Shown: positions 16,391-26,010, numbered from the stretch's first letter. The stretch: DNA of 30,538 nucleotides from Bryobacterales bacterium (GCA_003487005.1 DNFG01000192.1:1-30538); one strand, 5' to 3'. A program made the numbers and translations. Notes: generated from the letters alone by a model not told the origin.

Positions 16391-17266
16391 ATGCCCTTTT
16401 GCACGACTTGCGGAAACGAATTGAGCGGCGAGGCGCGATTCTGCGCCCGGTGCGGCACGGCCCATGCCGGCGCTGGAGAGGCGCTGGCCCCTGCGCCGGT
16501 GTTTGCATCCGTTCAAGAGCCTTTGGACTACACGATTCAGGGCGACAATCTGCAGATTGTGCGAATCAGGCTGAAGCCCGGCCAGCAGGTCTACGCCGAG
16601 GCCGGCAAGATGGTCTACAAGAACCCTGCGGTTGAGTGGGAGACCCGGATGAGCGGCGAGACCCTCGGCGAGAAGCTGATGGGCGCGCTGAAGCGCAAAT
16701 TGTCGGGCGAGTCTCTCTTCCTGACGTACTTCCGGGCGACCGGTCCCAAGGCTGAAGTTGGATTCGCCGGCGACTACCCGGGGCGCCTCCATGCATACGA
16801 TCTGGCCGCCGGACAAAGCATTCTGGTGCAGCGGGATAGCTTCATCTGTGCGCAGCCGGGGGTCACTTTGAGCATCGCGCTCGTCAAGAAGATCGGCGCC
16901 GGACTGTTTGGCGGAGAAGGATTCATTTTGCAGAAGCTGACCGGTCCGGGGACGACATTCATCCATGGGGGAGGGGATTTCGTCGAGTTCGAACTGGCCC
17001 CGGGCGAGACTCTGCAGGTGGATACCGGCTGCATCGTGGCGTTTGACGAGTCCGTGAGCTACGATATTCAGTTCGTCGGCGGGATCAAGACGGCCATATT
17101 TGGTGGGGAGGGTCTGTTCCTTGCGACGCTCCGCGGGCCTGGGCGGGTGATTATTCAGAGCCTGACGCTCGAAAAACTGCGCCGCGAACTGAACCCCGCC
17201 CGAACCGGGGGCGACGAACGAGGTCCGCTGGGTGCGTTGGGCGGATGGTTCAGTAGCGAGGACTGA
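16391..17266 (+). CDS. TIGR00266/AIM24 family protein with N-terminal zinc ribbon
   Basis: The 291-aa protein begins with a zinc ribbon (Cys4, Cys7, Cys18, Cys21: FCTTCGN and FCARCGT), followed by a short Ala/Pro linker and a beta-rich AIM24/TIGR00266 domain from about residue 45 to 275. Characteristic stretches are VYAEAGKMVYKNP, GESLFLTYFRA, GGGDFVEFEL and FGGEGLFLATLRGPG. The family is widespread, and its function in bacteria is not firmly established. GAGAGGA lies about 8 bases before the ATG. It is divergent from the metalloprotease gene, with 65 bases between the two starts. The zinc ribbon fused to the front suggests a regulatory or binding addition. Confidence 0.88.
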   Translation: MPFCTTCGNELSGEARFCARCGTAHAGAGEALAPAPVFASVQEPLDYTIQGDNLQIVRIRLKPGQQVYAEAGKMVYKNPAVEWETRMSGETLGEKLMGALKRKLSGESLFLTYFRATGPKAEVGFAGDYPGRLHAYDLAAGQSILVQRDSFICAQPGVTLSIALVKKIGAGLFGGEGFILQKLTGPGTTFIHGGGDFVEFELAPGETLQVDTGCIVAFDESVSYDIQFVGGIKTAIFGGEGLFLATLRGPGRVIIQSLTLEKLRRELNPARTGGDERGPLGALGGWFSSED

Positions 17267-17322
17267 GCGCCCTCCGGCAAACACCCTAATCTTTCAGGCA
17301 GGCTCTGCCGATATGCTTCCCA

Positions 17323-18504
17323 GTGGGACTGGAAAGCACAGCCCGGGTGGCGGAGCCGTCTGCCAACTCTGCGCCTGACTCCGAGCGGGACCGGAGTGCC
17401 TTGAGCCTCCGGCTTCTGGCCAGTCTGAACCACGAGATCCGGACCCCGTTGAGCGGCATTCTCGGCATGGCTGATCTGCTGCTCGAGACACGACTGGACG
17501 ATGAGCAGCGCGAGTATGTTCTCTCGGCGCGGGACTGTGCGGAAACCCTGTTTGCCCTGTTGAACGCCACTATGGAACTGAGCGCGGTCGAGGCCGGCGC
17601 GGTCCAACTGGACGAATCGGTTTTTGTGTTGAGTGAAGCGCTGGCCGTGGTGATGGACGAAGCGTCGTCCAAGGCCCGGAGCCGCCAGGTCCACTTGCAG
17701 GCGGAGGCCAGCGACCGGTGCCGCCGGACGGTTTCCGGCGACAGTTACCGGATCCGGCAGGTGCTGTCGGCTCTGGTGAACCACGCTGTCCGCTCCGCAG
17801 GGCAGGAGGCCGTGGTCTTCAATGCGGATCTGCGGGAATCCGGGAATGTGCTCGAATGTCAGGTATTGCTGGATGCGGCGTCGATGTCGACCGGTGCGGC
17901 CGGCGCCGAAGTGGCTCGCGCCTTCCTTGACGACACCCGGCCTGACAACCCGAGCACCCGGTTGCACTCTGCCGGACTGGTGTTCGTGCTCGCCGAACGG
18001 CTTCTCGGCTGCCTCGGGGGTTCGCTGCGACTGCTCTCGCCAGACGCTGGCCGGACCAGGATTGAAGCCGTATTCCCGCTCCATCCAGTGAGCGTTCATG
18101 CCGTGCCGGACCAACGTCCGGCGCTTCCGCTCGCCGAATCCCGGGTGCTGGTGGTGGACGACAACCGGATCTCGCAGCAGGTGATCCGCGCCATGCTCAG
18201 CAAGGGAGGCTGGCCGGTGGATTGTGTATCGAGCGGAGAGGACGCCCTGTCCCGGCTCGCGGCCCAGTCCTACGCGCTGGTCCTCATGGACATTCAGATG
18301 CCCGGCCTGGACGGCTACGAAACCACGCGCCGGCTGCGCCAACTGACTGAACATCAACACATCCCCATCCTCGCCCTGACCGCGGATGTCTCCGACGATG
18401 TCCGACAGCAGTGCCGCGAGGCCGGTATGAACGACTTCCTGCAGAAACCGGTCCACATTCGCCAACTGTTGTCCGCCGTCAGCGAATGGGTTCACACCAT
18501 TTGA
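17323..18504 (+). CDS. Hybrid histidine kinase-receiver protein with degraded ATPase domain
   Basis: The 393-aa protein has no transmembrane or sensor domain. A HisKA helix with [13 protein letters not shown] places the phospho-His at 37. The region where HATPase_c should lie (about 140-253) keeps an N-box-like Asn (LVNHAV, Asn153) but lacks the DxGxG box, and the G2 box is reduced to [15 protein letters not shown] complete receiver follows (275-390): acidic pair 279-280, phospho-Asp323 in [10 protein letters not shown], Thr353 and Lys375. It may accept or relay phosphate without autophosphorylating. The start GTG at 17323 has no good ribosome site; TTG 17401 is an alternative that would keep the HisKA domain. 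Confidence 0.85.
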   Translation: MGLESTARVAEPSANSAPDSERDRSALSLRLLASLNHEIRTPLSGILGMADLLLETRLDDEQREYVLSARDCAETLFALLNATMELSAVEAGAVQLDESVFVLSEALAVVMDEASSKARSRQVHLQAEASDRCRRTVSGDSYRIRQVLSALVNHAVRSAGQEAVVFNADLRESGNVLECQVLLDAASMSTGAAGAEVARAFLDDTRPDNPSTRLHSAGLVFVLAERLLGCLGGSLRLLSPDAGRTRIEAVFPLHPVSVHAVPDQRPALPLAESRVLVVDDNRISQQVIRAMLSKGGWPVDCVSSGEDALSRLAAQSYALVLMDIQMPGLDGYETTRRLRQLTEHQHIPILALTADVSDDVRQQCREAGMNDFLQKPVHIRQLLSAVSEWVHTI

Positions 18505-18559
18505 GCCACACAGGGTTCTGCCTCCCCCGTGCGTTAAGATGGTGGTTGCGGCCCTCAAT

Positions 18560-21427
18560 ATGGTAGACACCCTCCTGGCGAAGATTTTTGGTACCAAACA
18601 CGAACGCGAGGTGAAGAAAATTCTCCCGCTCGTCGCGGCTATCAACGAGCAAGAAGCGGCCCTGAAGGCCCTCTCCGATGCCCAACTCGCCGCCAAAACC
18701 GCCGAGTTCAAGCAGCGGCTGGAGCAGGGCGCCACCCTCGACGACCTGATGATCGAGGCTTTCGCCGTCTGCCGGGAGGCCAGTCTGCGCATCCTGCACA
18801 TGCGCCATTTCGATGTCCAGCTGATCGGCGGCATTGTCCTCCACCGGGGCAAAATCGCCGAAATGAAGACCGGTGAGGGCAAGACTCTGGTCGCCACGCT
18901 TCCGGTTTATCTCAACGCCCTCGCCGGGCAGGGCGTTCATGTCATCACCGTGAACGACTACCTCGCCCGCCGCGACTCGGAGTGGATGGGGAGGCTGTAT
19001 TCCTTTCTTGGGCTTTCGGTCGGCCTGATTGTGCATGGTCTCGATGATGACGAGCGCCGCGAGGCTTACGCCTGCGACGTCACCTACGGAACCAACAACG
19101 AGTTCGGCTTCGATTACCTCCGCGACAACATGAAGTTCCGCCTGGAGGACTGCGTCCAGCGCGCGCACAACTTCTCGATCGTGGACGAAGTGGACTCGAT
19201 CCTGATCGACGAGGCGCGGACCCCGCTGATCATCTCGGGTCCTTCCGAGGAATCGACCGACAAGTATTACAAGGTGAACGCCATCATCCCGCGCCTGGTC
19301 CGGGGCGAGGTCATCGAAGGCAAGGAACCCGGACAGAAATACACCACGGGTGATTACACCGTGGACGAGCGCACCCGCTCCTGCGCCCTGACCGAGGAAG
19401 GTGTCGCCAAGTGCGAGCGCCTTCTCAACGTCGCCAACCTCTATGACCCCGAGTCGATCGAACTGAACCATCACGTGCAGCAGGCGCTTCGCGCCCACGT
19501 CCTGTATCAGCGTGATCGCGACTATCTGGTCAAGGATGGCGAAGTCATCATCGTGGATGAGTTCACCGGCCGGTTAATGCCGGGCCGCCGCTGGTCCGAC
19601 GGTCTGCATCAGGCCGTCGAAGCCAAGGAAGGCGTCAAGATCGAGCGGGAAAACCAGACGCTCGCCACAGTCACCTTTCAGAACTACTTCCGGATGTACA
19701 AAAAGTTGGCCGGCATGACCGGAACGGCGGACACGGAAGCGGCCGAATTCTCAAAAATTTACAACCTCGAAGTCGTCGTCATTCCGACCAACCGGGCGCC
19801 CGGGCGCCGGGATCTGAACGATATCGTTTACCGGACCGAGGATGAGAAGTGGCGCAATGCCGCCAAGGAGATCGCCGAGCGCCACGCCACGGGTCAACCC
19901 GTCCTGGTGGGCACCGTTTCGGTCGAGCGCTCCGAGAAACTGTCAGGCATCCTGAAGCGGATGGGCGTCCGGCACGAGGTGCTGAACGCCAAGAACCACG
20001 AACGCGAGGCAATGATCATTTCACAGGCGGGCCGGAAGGCCGCCGTGACGGTCTCCACGAACATGGCCGGCCGCGGCACCGACATCCTGCTCGGCGGCAA
20101 TCCCGAATTCCTCGCCCAGGAAGAGTGCCTGAAGCAGAAGTGGGTCCAGACCGTTCCGAAAGAACTTTCACAGACGGTCGCTGATGCCGAAAATTACTGG
20201 TTCCAGCGCGGTGATACGCACTACAAAGTGCCTGCGGAGCGATGGAAAGAGGTTTACGGGCGGCACAAATCGGTCTGTGACGCCGAACACGAAGAAGTGG
20301 TGGCCGTCGGCGGCCTGCACATCGTGGGAACCGAGCGTCACGAATCGCGGCGTATCGATAACCAGTTGCGCGGCCGCGCCGGCCGTCAGGGTGATCCCGG
20401 GTCCTCCCGTTTCTTCCTGTCGCTGCAGGATCATCTGCTGCGGGTCTTCGGCGGCGACCGGATTCAGGGCCTGATGCTCCGTCTCGGCATGGAGGAGGAC
20501 GTCCCGATCGAATCCGGGCTGATCACCAAGCGGATCGAGGCCGCCCAGAAAGCCGTCGAAGCGCAGAACTTCTCCATCCGCAAACACCTGCTCGAGTACG
20601 ACGACGTGATGAACAAGCAGCGCCAGGCCATCTATGGCATGCGCCGCCAGTTGCTCGAAGGCCAGGACATGAAGGAGCGGATCTTCGAAATCGGCCAGGG
20701 GATCGTGGCTTCCTTTGTCGACGACCGCTGCCCGCAGAACTCCCACCCCGACTCCTGGGATCTGACCGGCCTGCAGACGGATGTACAGAGTCAGTTCGGG
20801 CTCAAGATTCATCCCCGCGACCTCGCCCCGCTCAGCCGCGTCGAGGTGGAGGACAAGATCCTCGAAGACCTCCGCCGCCGCTACGACGAAAAAGAGGAGC
20901 TTGTCGGCCCCGTCGTGATGCGGGAAACCGAGCGGATGATCATGCTCAGCGTCATCGATCAGCAGTGGAAAGACAACCTGCTGTCGATGGACCACCTCAA
21001 GGAAGGCATTGGGATGCGCGCTTACGGGCAGAAGGACCCCGTAATCGAGTACAAAAAAGAGGCCTACCAGATGTTCCAGGACCTCATGGACCGGATCGAG
21101 GACGAAACCGTCCGGTTTCTGTTCTTCCTTCAGCCGGTCGCGGGCGAGCGGCCCCTGTCCGGGTTCGGCGGTGACGAGGAATTGGAGTATGAGGTTCCTT
21201 CGGGAGCGCCGGAACCGGAGCCGCAATCGCGGGAGGCGCAGTCGCAGCTGGTCGACCTGACCAAGAACATCCTGCGCAAGAAAGAACGGGAAATGGACGC
21301 GCTCCAGTTCACCGGTGGCGACACGGCAACCGCGACCCAGCAGGTGATCAAGTCGGACAAGATCGGCCGCAACGACCCCTGCCCCTGCGGAAGCGGGAAA
21401 AAATACAAGAAATGTTGTGGCGCCTGA
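18560..21427 (+). CDS. secA: Preprotein translocase ATPase SecA
   Basis: SecA drives export of unfolded proteins through SecYEG; the many signal-peptide proteins in this window depend on it. From ATG 18560 the product has 955 aa. Visible motifs are TGEGKT (104-109, Walker A), the [12 protein letters not shown] stretch (from about 209, DEAD-like box), [22 protein letters not shown] (second ATPase domain) and [10 protein letters not shown]. The C-terminus [17 protein letters not shown] is the SecB/ribosome-binding zinc motif. The family start [16 protein letters not shown] favours 18560; an in-frame ATG 7 codons earlier (18539) is possible. Its stop lies 26 bases before the next gene's start. 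Confidence 0.98.
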   Translation: MVDTLLAKIFGTKHEREVKKILPLVAAINEQEAALKALSDAQLAAKTAEFKQRLEQGATLDDLMIEAFAVCREASLRILHMRHFDVQLIGGIVLHRGKIAEMKTGEGKTLVATLPVYLNALAGQGVHVITVNDYLARRDSEWMGRLYSFLGLSVGLIVHGLDDDERREAYACDVTYGTNNEFGFDYLRDNMKFRLEDCVQRAHNFSIVDEVDSILIDEARTPLIISGPSEESTDKYYKVNAIIPRLVRGEVIEGKEPGQKYTTGDYTVDERTRSCALTEEGVAKCERLLNVANLYDPESIELNHHVQQALRAHVLYQRDRDYLVKDGEVIIVDEFTGRLMPGRRWSDGLHQAVEAKEGVKIERENQTLATVTFQNYFRMYKKLAGMTGTADTEAAEFSKIYNLEVVVIPTNRAPGRRDLNDIVYRTEDEKWRNAAKEIAERHATGQPVLVGTVSVERSEKLSGILKRMGVRHEVLNAKNHEREAMIISQAGRKAAVTVSTNMAGRGTDILLGGNPEFLAQEECLKQKWVQTVPKELSQTVADAENYWFQRGDTHYKVPAERWKEVYGRHKSVCDAEHEEVVAVGGLHIVGTERHESRRIDNQLRGRAGRQGDPGSSRFFLSLQDHLLRVFGGDRIQGLMLRLGMEEDVPIESGLITKRIEAAQKAVEAQNFSIRKHLLEYDDVMNKQRQAIYGMRRQLLEGQDMKERIFEIGQGIVASFVDDRCPQNSHPDSWDLTGLQTDVQSQFGLKIHPRDLAPLSRVEVEDKILEDLRRRYDEKEELVGPVVMRETERMIMLSVIDQQWKDNLLSMDHLKEGIGMRAYGQKDPVIEYKKEAYQMFQDLMDRIEDETVRFLFFLQPVAGERPLSGFGGDEELEYEVPSGAPEPEPQSREAQSQLVDLTKNILRKKEREMDALQFTGGDTATATQQVIKSDKIGRNDPCPCGSGKKYKKCCGA

Positions 21428-21453
21428 TCGCCGCGGGCGGTGTCCAAATCACC

Positions 21454-22452
21454 ATGAGGCCGCTCACACTCGTCGCTGCCCTCGCTTGCCTCGCCGCCAC
21501 GGCGCCGGCCCAGATCTGGCCCGAGCAGTGGCGGGAGCACCGCCGGACCAACGCTGAAGCCGTCACCATTCCGTCTGAGTCACAGGCGATCTGGTCGGAG
21601 TATCAGGGCGAGGCGGCGGAACGGGCCACCTACTCCGGTCCGATTGGCGCCTTTCGGGCCACCGCGTATCGTCTGGCCGACGCCACGTCGGCTTTCGCCT
21701 GGTTCCAGTTTCTCCGTCCGGCGAATTGCACGCCCGCCCTCGAATCCGTCGTGCTCTGCGCTACGCCAGGATCCCAGTTCATGGCCCACATGAACCACGT
21801 TCTGGTATTCGAGGGTTGGCGTCCGCTCCCTGGTGAGCTCGCGGCTCTCTATCCGGCCCTGCCGGGCCTACGGTCGGGAGGAGGACTCCCCCAGTTACCC
21901 GGGTTCCTGCCCGAGAAGGACCGAATCCGGAACTCCGAGCGCTATATCCTTGGCATCGACTCGCTGAGCCAGTTTGAACCAGCCATCGACCCGATATTGG
22001 CCGGCTTCGAGGATTCCGCCGAAGCCATCTCGGCCCGCTACCGGACCCCGGGCGGCGGAACCGTGAATCTGACGTTGTTCTACTATCCGACTCCCCAGGT
22101 TGCCCGGACCCGGGTGCCCGGATTCGAACAACAACCCGGGTTCAACGTCAAAAGAAGTGGTTCGCTGATCGCCGTGATCCCGGGAGGGCATGACCCGGCT
22201 CAGGTCAAGCCGCTGCTGGATGCCGTCGAGTATGATCTGAACTTCGTCTGGAATGAGGCGACCAAGGATCCCCCGATGCCCGACGTGGCGGGGATGCTCA
22301 TCGCGATCTTTGAGCTGACGGGCATACTACTTGTGTCGTGCATATTGGGTGGCGTTCTTTTTGCGGGGCTCTGGTTCTATTTGCGCCGTCGGCAGCATCG
22401 GATCGAGGGTTCCGAAGCCACAATCACCATCCTCGACCTTGGCAAGCATTAA
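21454..22452 (+). CDS. Exported, C-terminally membrane-anchored protein of unknown function
   Basis: From ATG 21454 (332 aa) the protein has a signal peptide (about 1-20, ending TAPAQ), a soluble domain, a single strong hydrophobic segment near residues 275-300 and a short basic cytoplasmic tail beginning LRRRQHR. The domain contains repeated mentions of aromatic and Gly-rich strands (FRATAYRLADATSAFAWFQF; YFPTP-like YYPTPQ) and resembles acidobacterial proteins annotated as DUF6599, an assignment I make tentatively. An in-frame ATG 14 codons upstream overlaps the secA end. Being directly behind secA, it is probably co-transcribed with it, but no role in secretion can be read from the sequence. 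Confidence 0.7.
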   Translation: MRPLTLVAALACLAATAPAQIWPEQWREHRRTNAEAVTIPSESQAIWSEYQGEAAERATYSGPIGAFRATAYRLADATSAFAWFQFLRPANCTPALESVVLCATPGSQFMAHMNHVLVFEGWRPLPGELAALYPALPGLRSGGGLPQLPGFLPEKDRIRNSERYILGIDSLSQFEPAIDPILAGFEDSAEAISARYRTPGGGTVNLTLFYYPTPQVARTRVPGFEQQPGFNVKRSGSLIAVIPGGHDPAQVKPLLDAVEYDLNFVWNEATKDPPMPDVAGMLIAIFELTGILLVSCILGGVLFAGLWFYLRRRQHRIEGSEATITILDLGKH

Positions 22453-22602
22453 GCCTCGGTTTCTCGTCAACTTAGAGCGATTTCCCCATCCTGCAAGGCA
22501 GGGGACGCAATTCTATTGCCAACTTGAGCCATCGAGCTGAATTTCGTTAAGTGCCCTAATAACAATAAGTTGCCGGTTGTGCCGGGCGAGTCTGATTTTT
22601 CC

Positions 22603-22631
22603 TTGACTTACTTCGCCCGAGGCTCTACCCT
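22603..22631 (+). promoter_or_regulatory. Sigma70-type promoter of the small RNA or rnj leader
   Basis: TTGACT (22603-22608, five of six consensus bases) is followed by exactly 17 bases and TACCCT (22626-22631, three of six). The predicted transcription start is near 22638, directly before the first of a run of hairpins. Confidence 0.55.
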
Positions 22632-22637
22632 CGAATC

Positions 22638-22747
22638 ACATACAGGTTTTGCGGTTGCGAAACCGTGGAATCTGTTCTCCCATTGAACATCAGATCCCGG
22701 GAAACCGGGGTTATGCGATGACCCGCCTCCCGGCGGGTCATCGTTTT
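22638..22747 (+). ncRNA. Probable small RNA or attenuator leader of rnj, about 110 nt
   Basis: Between the promoter and the terminator lie successive stem-loops. The first is GGTTTTGC (22645-22652) with GCGAAACC (22657-22664), loop GGTT, extended outside by a bulged ACGG/CCGT pairing. The second is TGTTC (22673-22677) with GAACA (22685-22689), or alternatively ATCTG with CAGAT around it. The third is CCCGG (22696-22700), GAAA tetraloop, CCGGG (22705-22709). The fourth is the terminator. No open frame of note is present. It does not match 4.5S/SRP RNA (no GGAAGCAGCC loop) or 6S RNA architecture. Because rnj starts 75 bases further on, a leader with regulated termination is as likely as an independent RNA. 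Confidence 0.6.
22717..22747 (+). terminator. Strong intrinsic terminator upstream of rnj
   Basis: GATGACCCGCC (22717-22727) pairs perfectly over 11 bp with GGCGGGTCATC (22732-22742) across the loop TCCC and is followed by GTTTT (22743-22747). It is the clearest intrinsic terminator in the window and ends the predicted small RNA. Confidence 0.85.
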
Positions 22748-22787
22748 AAGGGCCCCGGCGCTAGTCATCTGCGCTATTCTGAATAGG

Positions 22788-22807
22788 GAACGGGCCATGC
22801 CCCGTTC
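22788..22807 (+). promoter_or_regulatory. Hairpin in the rnj leader
   Basis: GAACGGG (22788-22794) pairs with CCCGTTC (22801-22807) across a 6-base loop, ending 14 bases before the rnj ATG. The bases between the hairpin and the ATG are pyrimidine-rich (TCCTCCATCCCTCT), so no Shine-Dalgarno is available. RNase J/E genes are often controlled through their leaders; whether this hairpin plays that part is an inference. Confidence 0.45.
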
Positions 22808-22821
22808 TCCTCCATCCCTCT

Positions 22822-24486
22822 ATGCCCGACAAAAAACTACAGGTAATCCCGCTGGGCGGACTCGGCGAGTTCGGAATGAACTGCATGGCGCTCCGCTATG
22901 GCGATGACATCATGGTGATCGATTCGGGCATGATGTTCCCGGACGCCGAACTGTTGGGCGTTGACGTCGTCATCCCGGACTTCAGTTACCTGGAGGACAA
23001 TCGAGAACACGTGCGCGGGCTCGTGCTGACCCATGGCCACGAAGACCACATCGGCAGTGTGCCGTTCTTCCTCGCCGAGTTCAACGTTCCCGTCTATGGC
23101 ACCCGGTTTACTCTCTCGCTGGTCGAGCGCCGGTTGAGCGAGCACAGTGTCGCCAAGCCGAGATTGAACGCTGTCAAGCCGGGCGAGAAAGTCGAACTTG
23201 GGCCTTTCAGTGTCGAATTTATCCACGTTACGCACTCGACTGCAAGCTGTGTGGCACTGGCCATCACAACGCCGCTGGGCGTTATCATCCACACAGGCGA
23301 TTTCAAGATCGACCCGACACCGACCGATAACATCCCGTTCGATCTGCATTCTTTTGCAGAGTATGGCAAACGCGGCGTTCTGCTACTAATGTCGGACTCC
23401 ACGAACGTAGATCGTTCGGGCTATACCCCTAGTGAAAGGTCGGTCGTGCCCCGTTTTGAGGAGATCTTCAACCGGGCTGAGCGGCGGATTGTGTTCACGA
23501 TCTTCTCGTCGTCGGTGCACCGGATGCAGCAAATCCTCGATGTGGCATCGGAGTATGGACGCAAGGTGGCGTTCATCGGCCGCTCGATGACCTCGGTTTC
23601 CGAAATCGCGCACAGCCAGGGACTGCTGCAGATCCCCGACGGTATCCTGTTGCGCCCGCAGGACATCATGCAGGCGAACCCTGCCAAGACGGTTGTCGTG
23701 GTAGCAGGGACGCAAGGCGAACCCATGTCAGCGATGAGCCGGATTGCCGTGGACAGCCACAAGCATCTCTCACTCGACAAGGGCGACCTGGTGGTGCACT
23801 CAGCGCGCAACATCCCTGGAAACGAGAAGGCGATCGGCCGGATGATGAACCACATTGCGCGGCGCGGCGCCGAAGTGGTGGCTGGAGGTATGACTCCGCC
23901 CATCCATGTTTCGGGTCACGGGGCCCAGGAAGAGCTGAAGTTGATGCTCAACCTGGTTCGCCCCCGGTATTTTGTTCCTCTGCATGGTGAATTCTGGCAA
24001 ATGTCGAAGCACGCGGCGCTGGCCTCCCATCTGCGTGGCACCGGCCTGGAGGAAACCTTCATCCTCGAGACCGGCCAGTCCCTTGAAATCGACAGGCATG
24101 GCGCCCGGCGGGGCCAGAAGATCACGGTCGGCCGCGTTTGCATCGATTCGGGATCTGTTGACGAAGTCGTGGAAGACATCGTCATCCGCGATAGACGCCA
24201 TTTGTCGGAGGATGGCTTCGTGATTCCGATTATCGCCATCGACAAGAACACCGGGCGCAGCGAAGGGTCTCCCGAACTGGTCTCCCGTGGATTCGTTTCC
24301 ATGGAGGATCGCGACATCCTGACGAAAGCGCGTGAGGTTGTGGCTAAAACCCTTGAGTCCTCTTCAAAAGAAGAGCGGACCGATTGGGGTGTGATGCAGG
24401 AAAAGATCCGCGCCGAACTGAAGCGCTATCTGAACAAGCAGACCTCACGCCGGCCGCTGATCATGCCGGTGATCCTCGAGGTCTGA
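22822..24486 (+). CDS. rnj: Ribonuclease J
   Basis: RNase J is a metallo-beta-lactamase/beta-CASP nuclease with endo- and 5'-exonuclease activity in mRNA decay and rRNA maturation. The 554-aa length is typical. The motif HGHEDH (71-76) binds the two catalytic zincs; HTGDFKID (near 154-161) supplies a further ligand; beta-CASP motifs appear as FTIFSSSVHRMQQI, GTQGEPMSAMSRIA and SARNIPGNE; VSGHGAQEELKLML follows. The C-terminal domain has the usual MPVILEV ending. The ATG at 22822 has no Shine-Dalgarno, but the N-terminus KLQVIPLGGLGEFGMN fits the family exactly. The FAD-oxidase gene starts 14 bases after the stop. Confidence 0.96.
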   Translation: MPDKKLQVIPLGGLGEFGMNCMALRYGDDIMVIDSGMMFPDAELLGVDVVIPDFSYLEDNREHVRGLVLTHGHEDHIGSVPFFLAEFNVPVYGTRFTLSLVERRLSEHSVAKPRLNAVKPGEKVELGPFSVEFIHVTHSTASCVALAITTPLGVIIHTGDFKIDPTPTDNIPFDLHSFAEYGKRGVLLLMSDSTNVDRSGYTPSERSVVPRFEEIFNRAERRIVFTIFSSSVHRMQQILDVASEYGRKVAFIGRSMTSVSEIAHSQGLLQIPDGILLRPQDIMQANPAKTVVVVAGTQGEPMSAMSRIAVDSHKHLSLDKGDLVVHSARNIPGNEKAIGRMMNHIARRGAEVVAGGMTPPIHVSGHGAQEELKLMLNLVRPRYFVPLHGEFWQMSKHAALASHLRGTGLEETFILETGQSLEIDRHGARRGQKITVGRVCIDSGSVDEVVEDIVIRDRRHLSEDGFVIPIIAIDKNTGRSEGSPELVSRGFVSMEDRDILTKAREVVAKTLESSSKEERTDWGVMQEKIRAELKRYLNKQTSRRPLIMPVILEV

Positions 24487-24500
24487 GGCTGGCTGCTCCG

Positions 24501-25877
24501 ATGTCCGTCGAGCCGCCCGTCCCGGATTCGTGGCTGGAAGATGCTTCCGGATACCGTGGGCACGCGGATCGTCTTTTTGTTCCTACAAAAGAAGAAGTGG
24601 CTGAAGTCCTCAGAATCGCGACCGGGGAGGCCTGTCCGGTCACGATCTCCGGTGCTGGGACCGGCGTGACAGGAGGGCGTTGCGCCGATGGGGGCGCCAT
24701 CCTCTCGACAGACCGCTTCCGGCGCCTCGATATTGTTGAAAACGTGGCATTTGTTGGGGCAGGGGTTCCTCTTTCAGATCTTCATGCCGCGGCAGGCAGG
24801 CGGCGGCTGCTCTATCCTCCTGATCCGACCGAGTGGACGGCCTCAGTCGGCGGATCGATCGCCACCAATGCATCCGGCAGCCGTAGTTTTTTGTACGGAT
24901 CGACGCGCCGGTGGATTCGCGCCCTGACCGTGGCTCTCATGGATGGCAGCATTCGCCGCTTCCGGCGTGGCGAGCGGATCGATTTCCCGGTCGCCCCACT
25001 GCCGGCGCCGAGAGCGCGAAAGCACACTGCAGGGTACTACCTCCGCGAACCCTTCGATTGGGTGGATCTGTTTTGTGGGTCTGAAGGCACTTTGGGAGTG
25101 GTTCTGGAGGCCGAACTGGGGTTATTGGCGGCCCCGGAGAGCCTGCTGACCGGGGTTGTGTTCTTCCCTAGCGCACCGGAAGCTCTCGAGGCAGTCGAAT
25201 TGTGGCGAGCGATTCCTCAACTCCGAATGTTGGAGTATTTCGACGGGCACTCCCTCGACCTGCTGAGAGCCCGCTATGCCGACATTCCTGCCGGGGCGGG
25301 TGCCGCCCTCCTGGTGGAGCAGATTCTGGACGGTCTGGAGGGCGATCCCGTGGAGGAATGGCTGGATCGTCTCGTGGCGGCGGATGGACTGGAGGACTCC
25401 TGGTTTGGGGATGCACCCTCGGACCGGGAGCGGTTCCGGGTCTTCCGGCACACTCTGCCTGAATTGGTGAACGAGAGAGTCCGGCAGCTGGGGCACGGTA
25501 AACTCGGGACCGACTTCGCGGTCCCGGTGGAGCAGAATCGGGCGATGATGGATTTCTACGAGGAGAATCTCCGCCGGGAGTTCGGCGAAAGCTACTGCAT
25601 CTTCGGTCACATTGGAGACGCGCACGTCCATGTCAATCTGCTCCCGGGGGACCGGAGGCAGGCCGAGCGGGCGCCCTCTCTTTTGATCGAATTTGCCAGG
25701 GAGGCTGTCCGGTTGGGGGGCACCGTCAGCGCGGAGCACGGACTGGGGAAGAAGAAGGCACACCTACTGCCTTTGGAGTACTCACCTGAGCAAATCGCCG
25801 CAATGTGCGCCGTGAAACGGCAACTGGACCCGCAGTGGCTTTTGGGTCGCCATACTTTGTTGCCTGTACCATGTTGA
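24501..25877 (+). CDS. FAD-binding oxidase, GlcD/D-lactate dehydrogenase type
   Basis: The 458-aa protein (ATG 24501) has the VAO-type FAD-binding fold: PVTISGAGTGVTGG (46-59) is the pyrophosphate-binding loop and GGSIATNASGSRSFLYGS the second flavin-binding segment. The FAD-linked oxidase C-terminal domain shows GHIGDAHVHVN (about 369-379), a His-rich metal site, and SAEHGLGKKKAHLL. Members oxidise D-2-hydroxy acids such as D-lactate or glycolate; which one is used here cannot be read. Neither an iron-sulfur domain nor a GlcE/GlcF partner is present. It is probably co-transcribed with rnj, with no functional link apparent. Confidence 0.88.
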   Translation: MSVEPPVPDSWLEDASGYRGHADRLFVPTKEEVAEVLRIATGEACPVTISGAGTGVTGGRCADGGAILSTDRFRRLDIVENVAFVGAGVPLSDLHAAAGRRRLLYPPDPTEWTASVGGSIATNASGSRSFLYGSTRRWIRALTVALMDGSIRRFRRGERIDFPVAPLPAPRARKHTAGYYLREPFDWVDLFCGSEGTLGVVLEAELGLLAAPESLLTGVVFFPSAPEALEAVELWRAIPQLRMLEYFDGHSLDLLRARYADIPAGAGAALLVEQILDGLEGDPVEEWLDRLVAADGLEDSWFGDAPSDRERFRVFRHTLPELVNERVRQLGHGKLGTDFAVPVEQNRAMMDFYEENLRREFGESYCIFGHIGDAHVHVNLLPGDRRQAERAPSLLIEFAREAVRLGGTVSAEHGLGKKKAHLLPLEYSPEQIAAMCAVKRQLDPQWLLGRHTLLPVPC

Positions 25878-25910
25878 ATTTCTCAACACACCCTGTCGGT
25901 TTTTTCTTCA

Positions 25911-25927
25911 GTCGTCTCTGACGGTTT
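25911..25927 (+). terminator. Weak candidate terminator after the FAD oxidase
   Basis: AGTCGTC (25911-25917) and GACGGTT (25921-25927) can pair with two wobbles around TCT, and the second arm runs into a T-run (25926-25930). An earlier small hairpin, TGTTGA/TCAACA, spans the oxidase stop at 25873-25889. Both stems are short, so the call is weak. Confidence 0.3.
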
Positions 25928-26010
25928 TTCTGGACCTAAACAGAGTTTCAGGTTTTAATAGTGGCGTATAGAGCCTGACGGCCCAGTGGCCGCCGGATGG
26001 AGGTGCATTT

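Larger units (their letters stand above)
22453..22821. other. Long non-coding gap between the membrane protein gene and rnj
   Basis: This 369-base stretch is the only gap over 300 bases. The first 150 bases (to about 22600) are AT-richer than the surroundings and hold only a short CCTGC/GCAGG hairpin near 22489-22501; I see no gene there. The rest holds a promoter, a multi-hairpin RNA, an intrinsic terminator and a leader hairpin just before rnj, which are listed separately. Confidence 0.8.

Noticed and set aside
17297..17309. Terminator GGCAG/CTGCC after the AIM24 gene
   Set aside because: Only a 5-bp stem with no T-run after it.
22638..22747. SRP (4.5S) RNA, 6S RNA or tRNA as identity of the hairpin array
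   Set aside because: The SRP tetraloop/receptor core is missing, the long open bubble of 6S is not formed and no cloverleaf or T-arm motif can be drawn.
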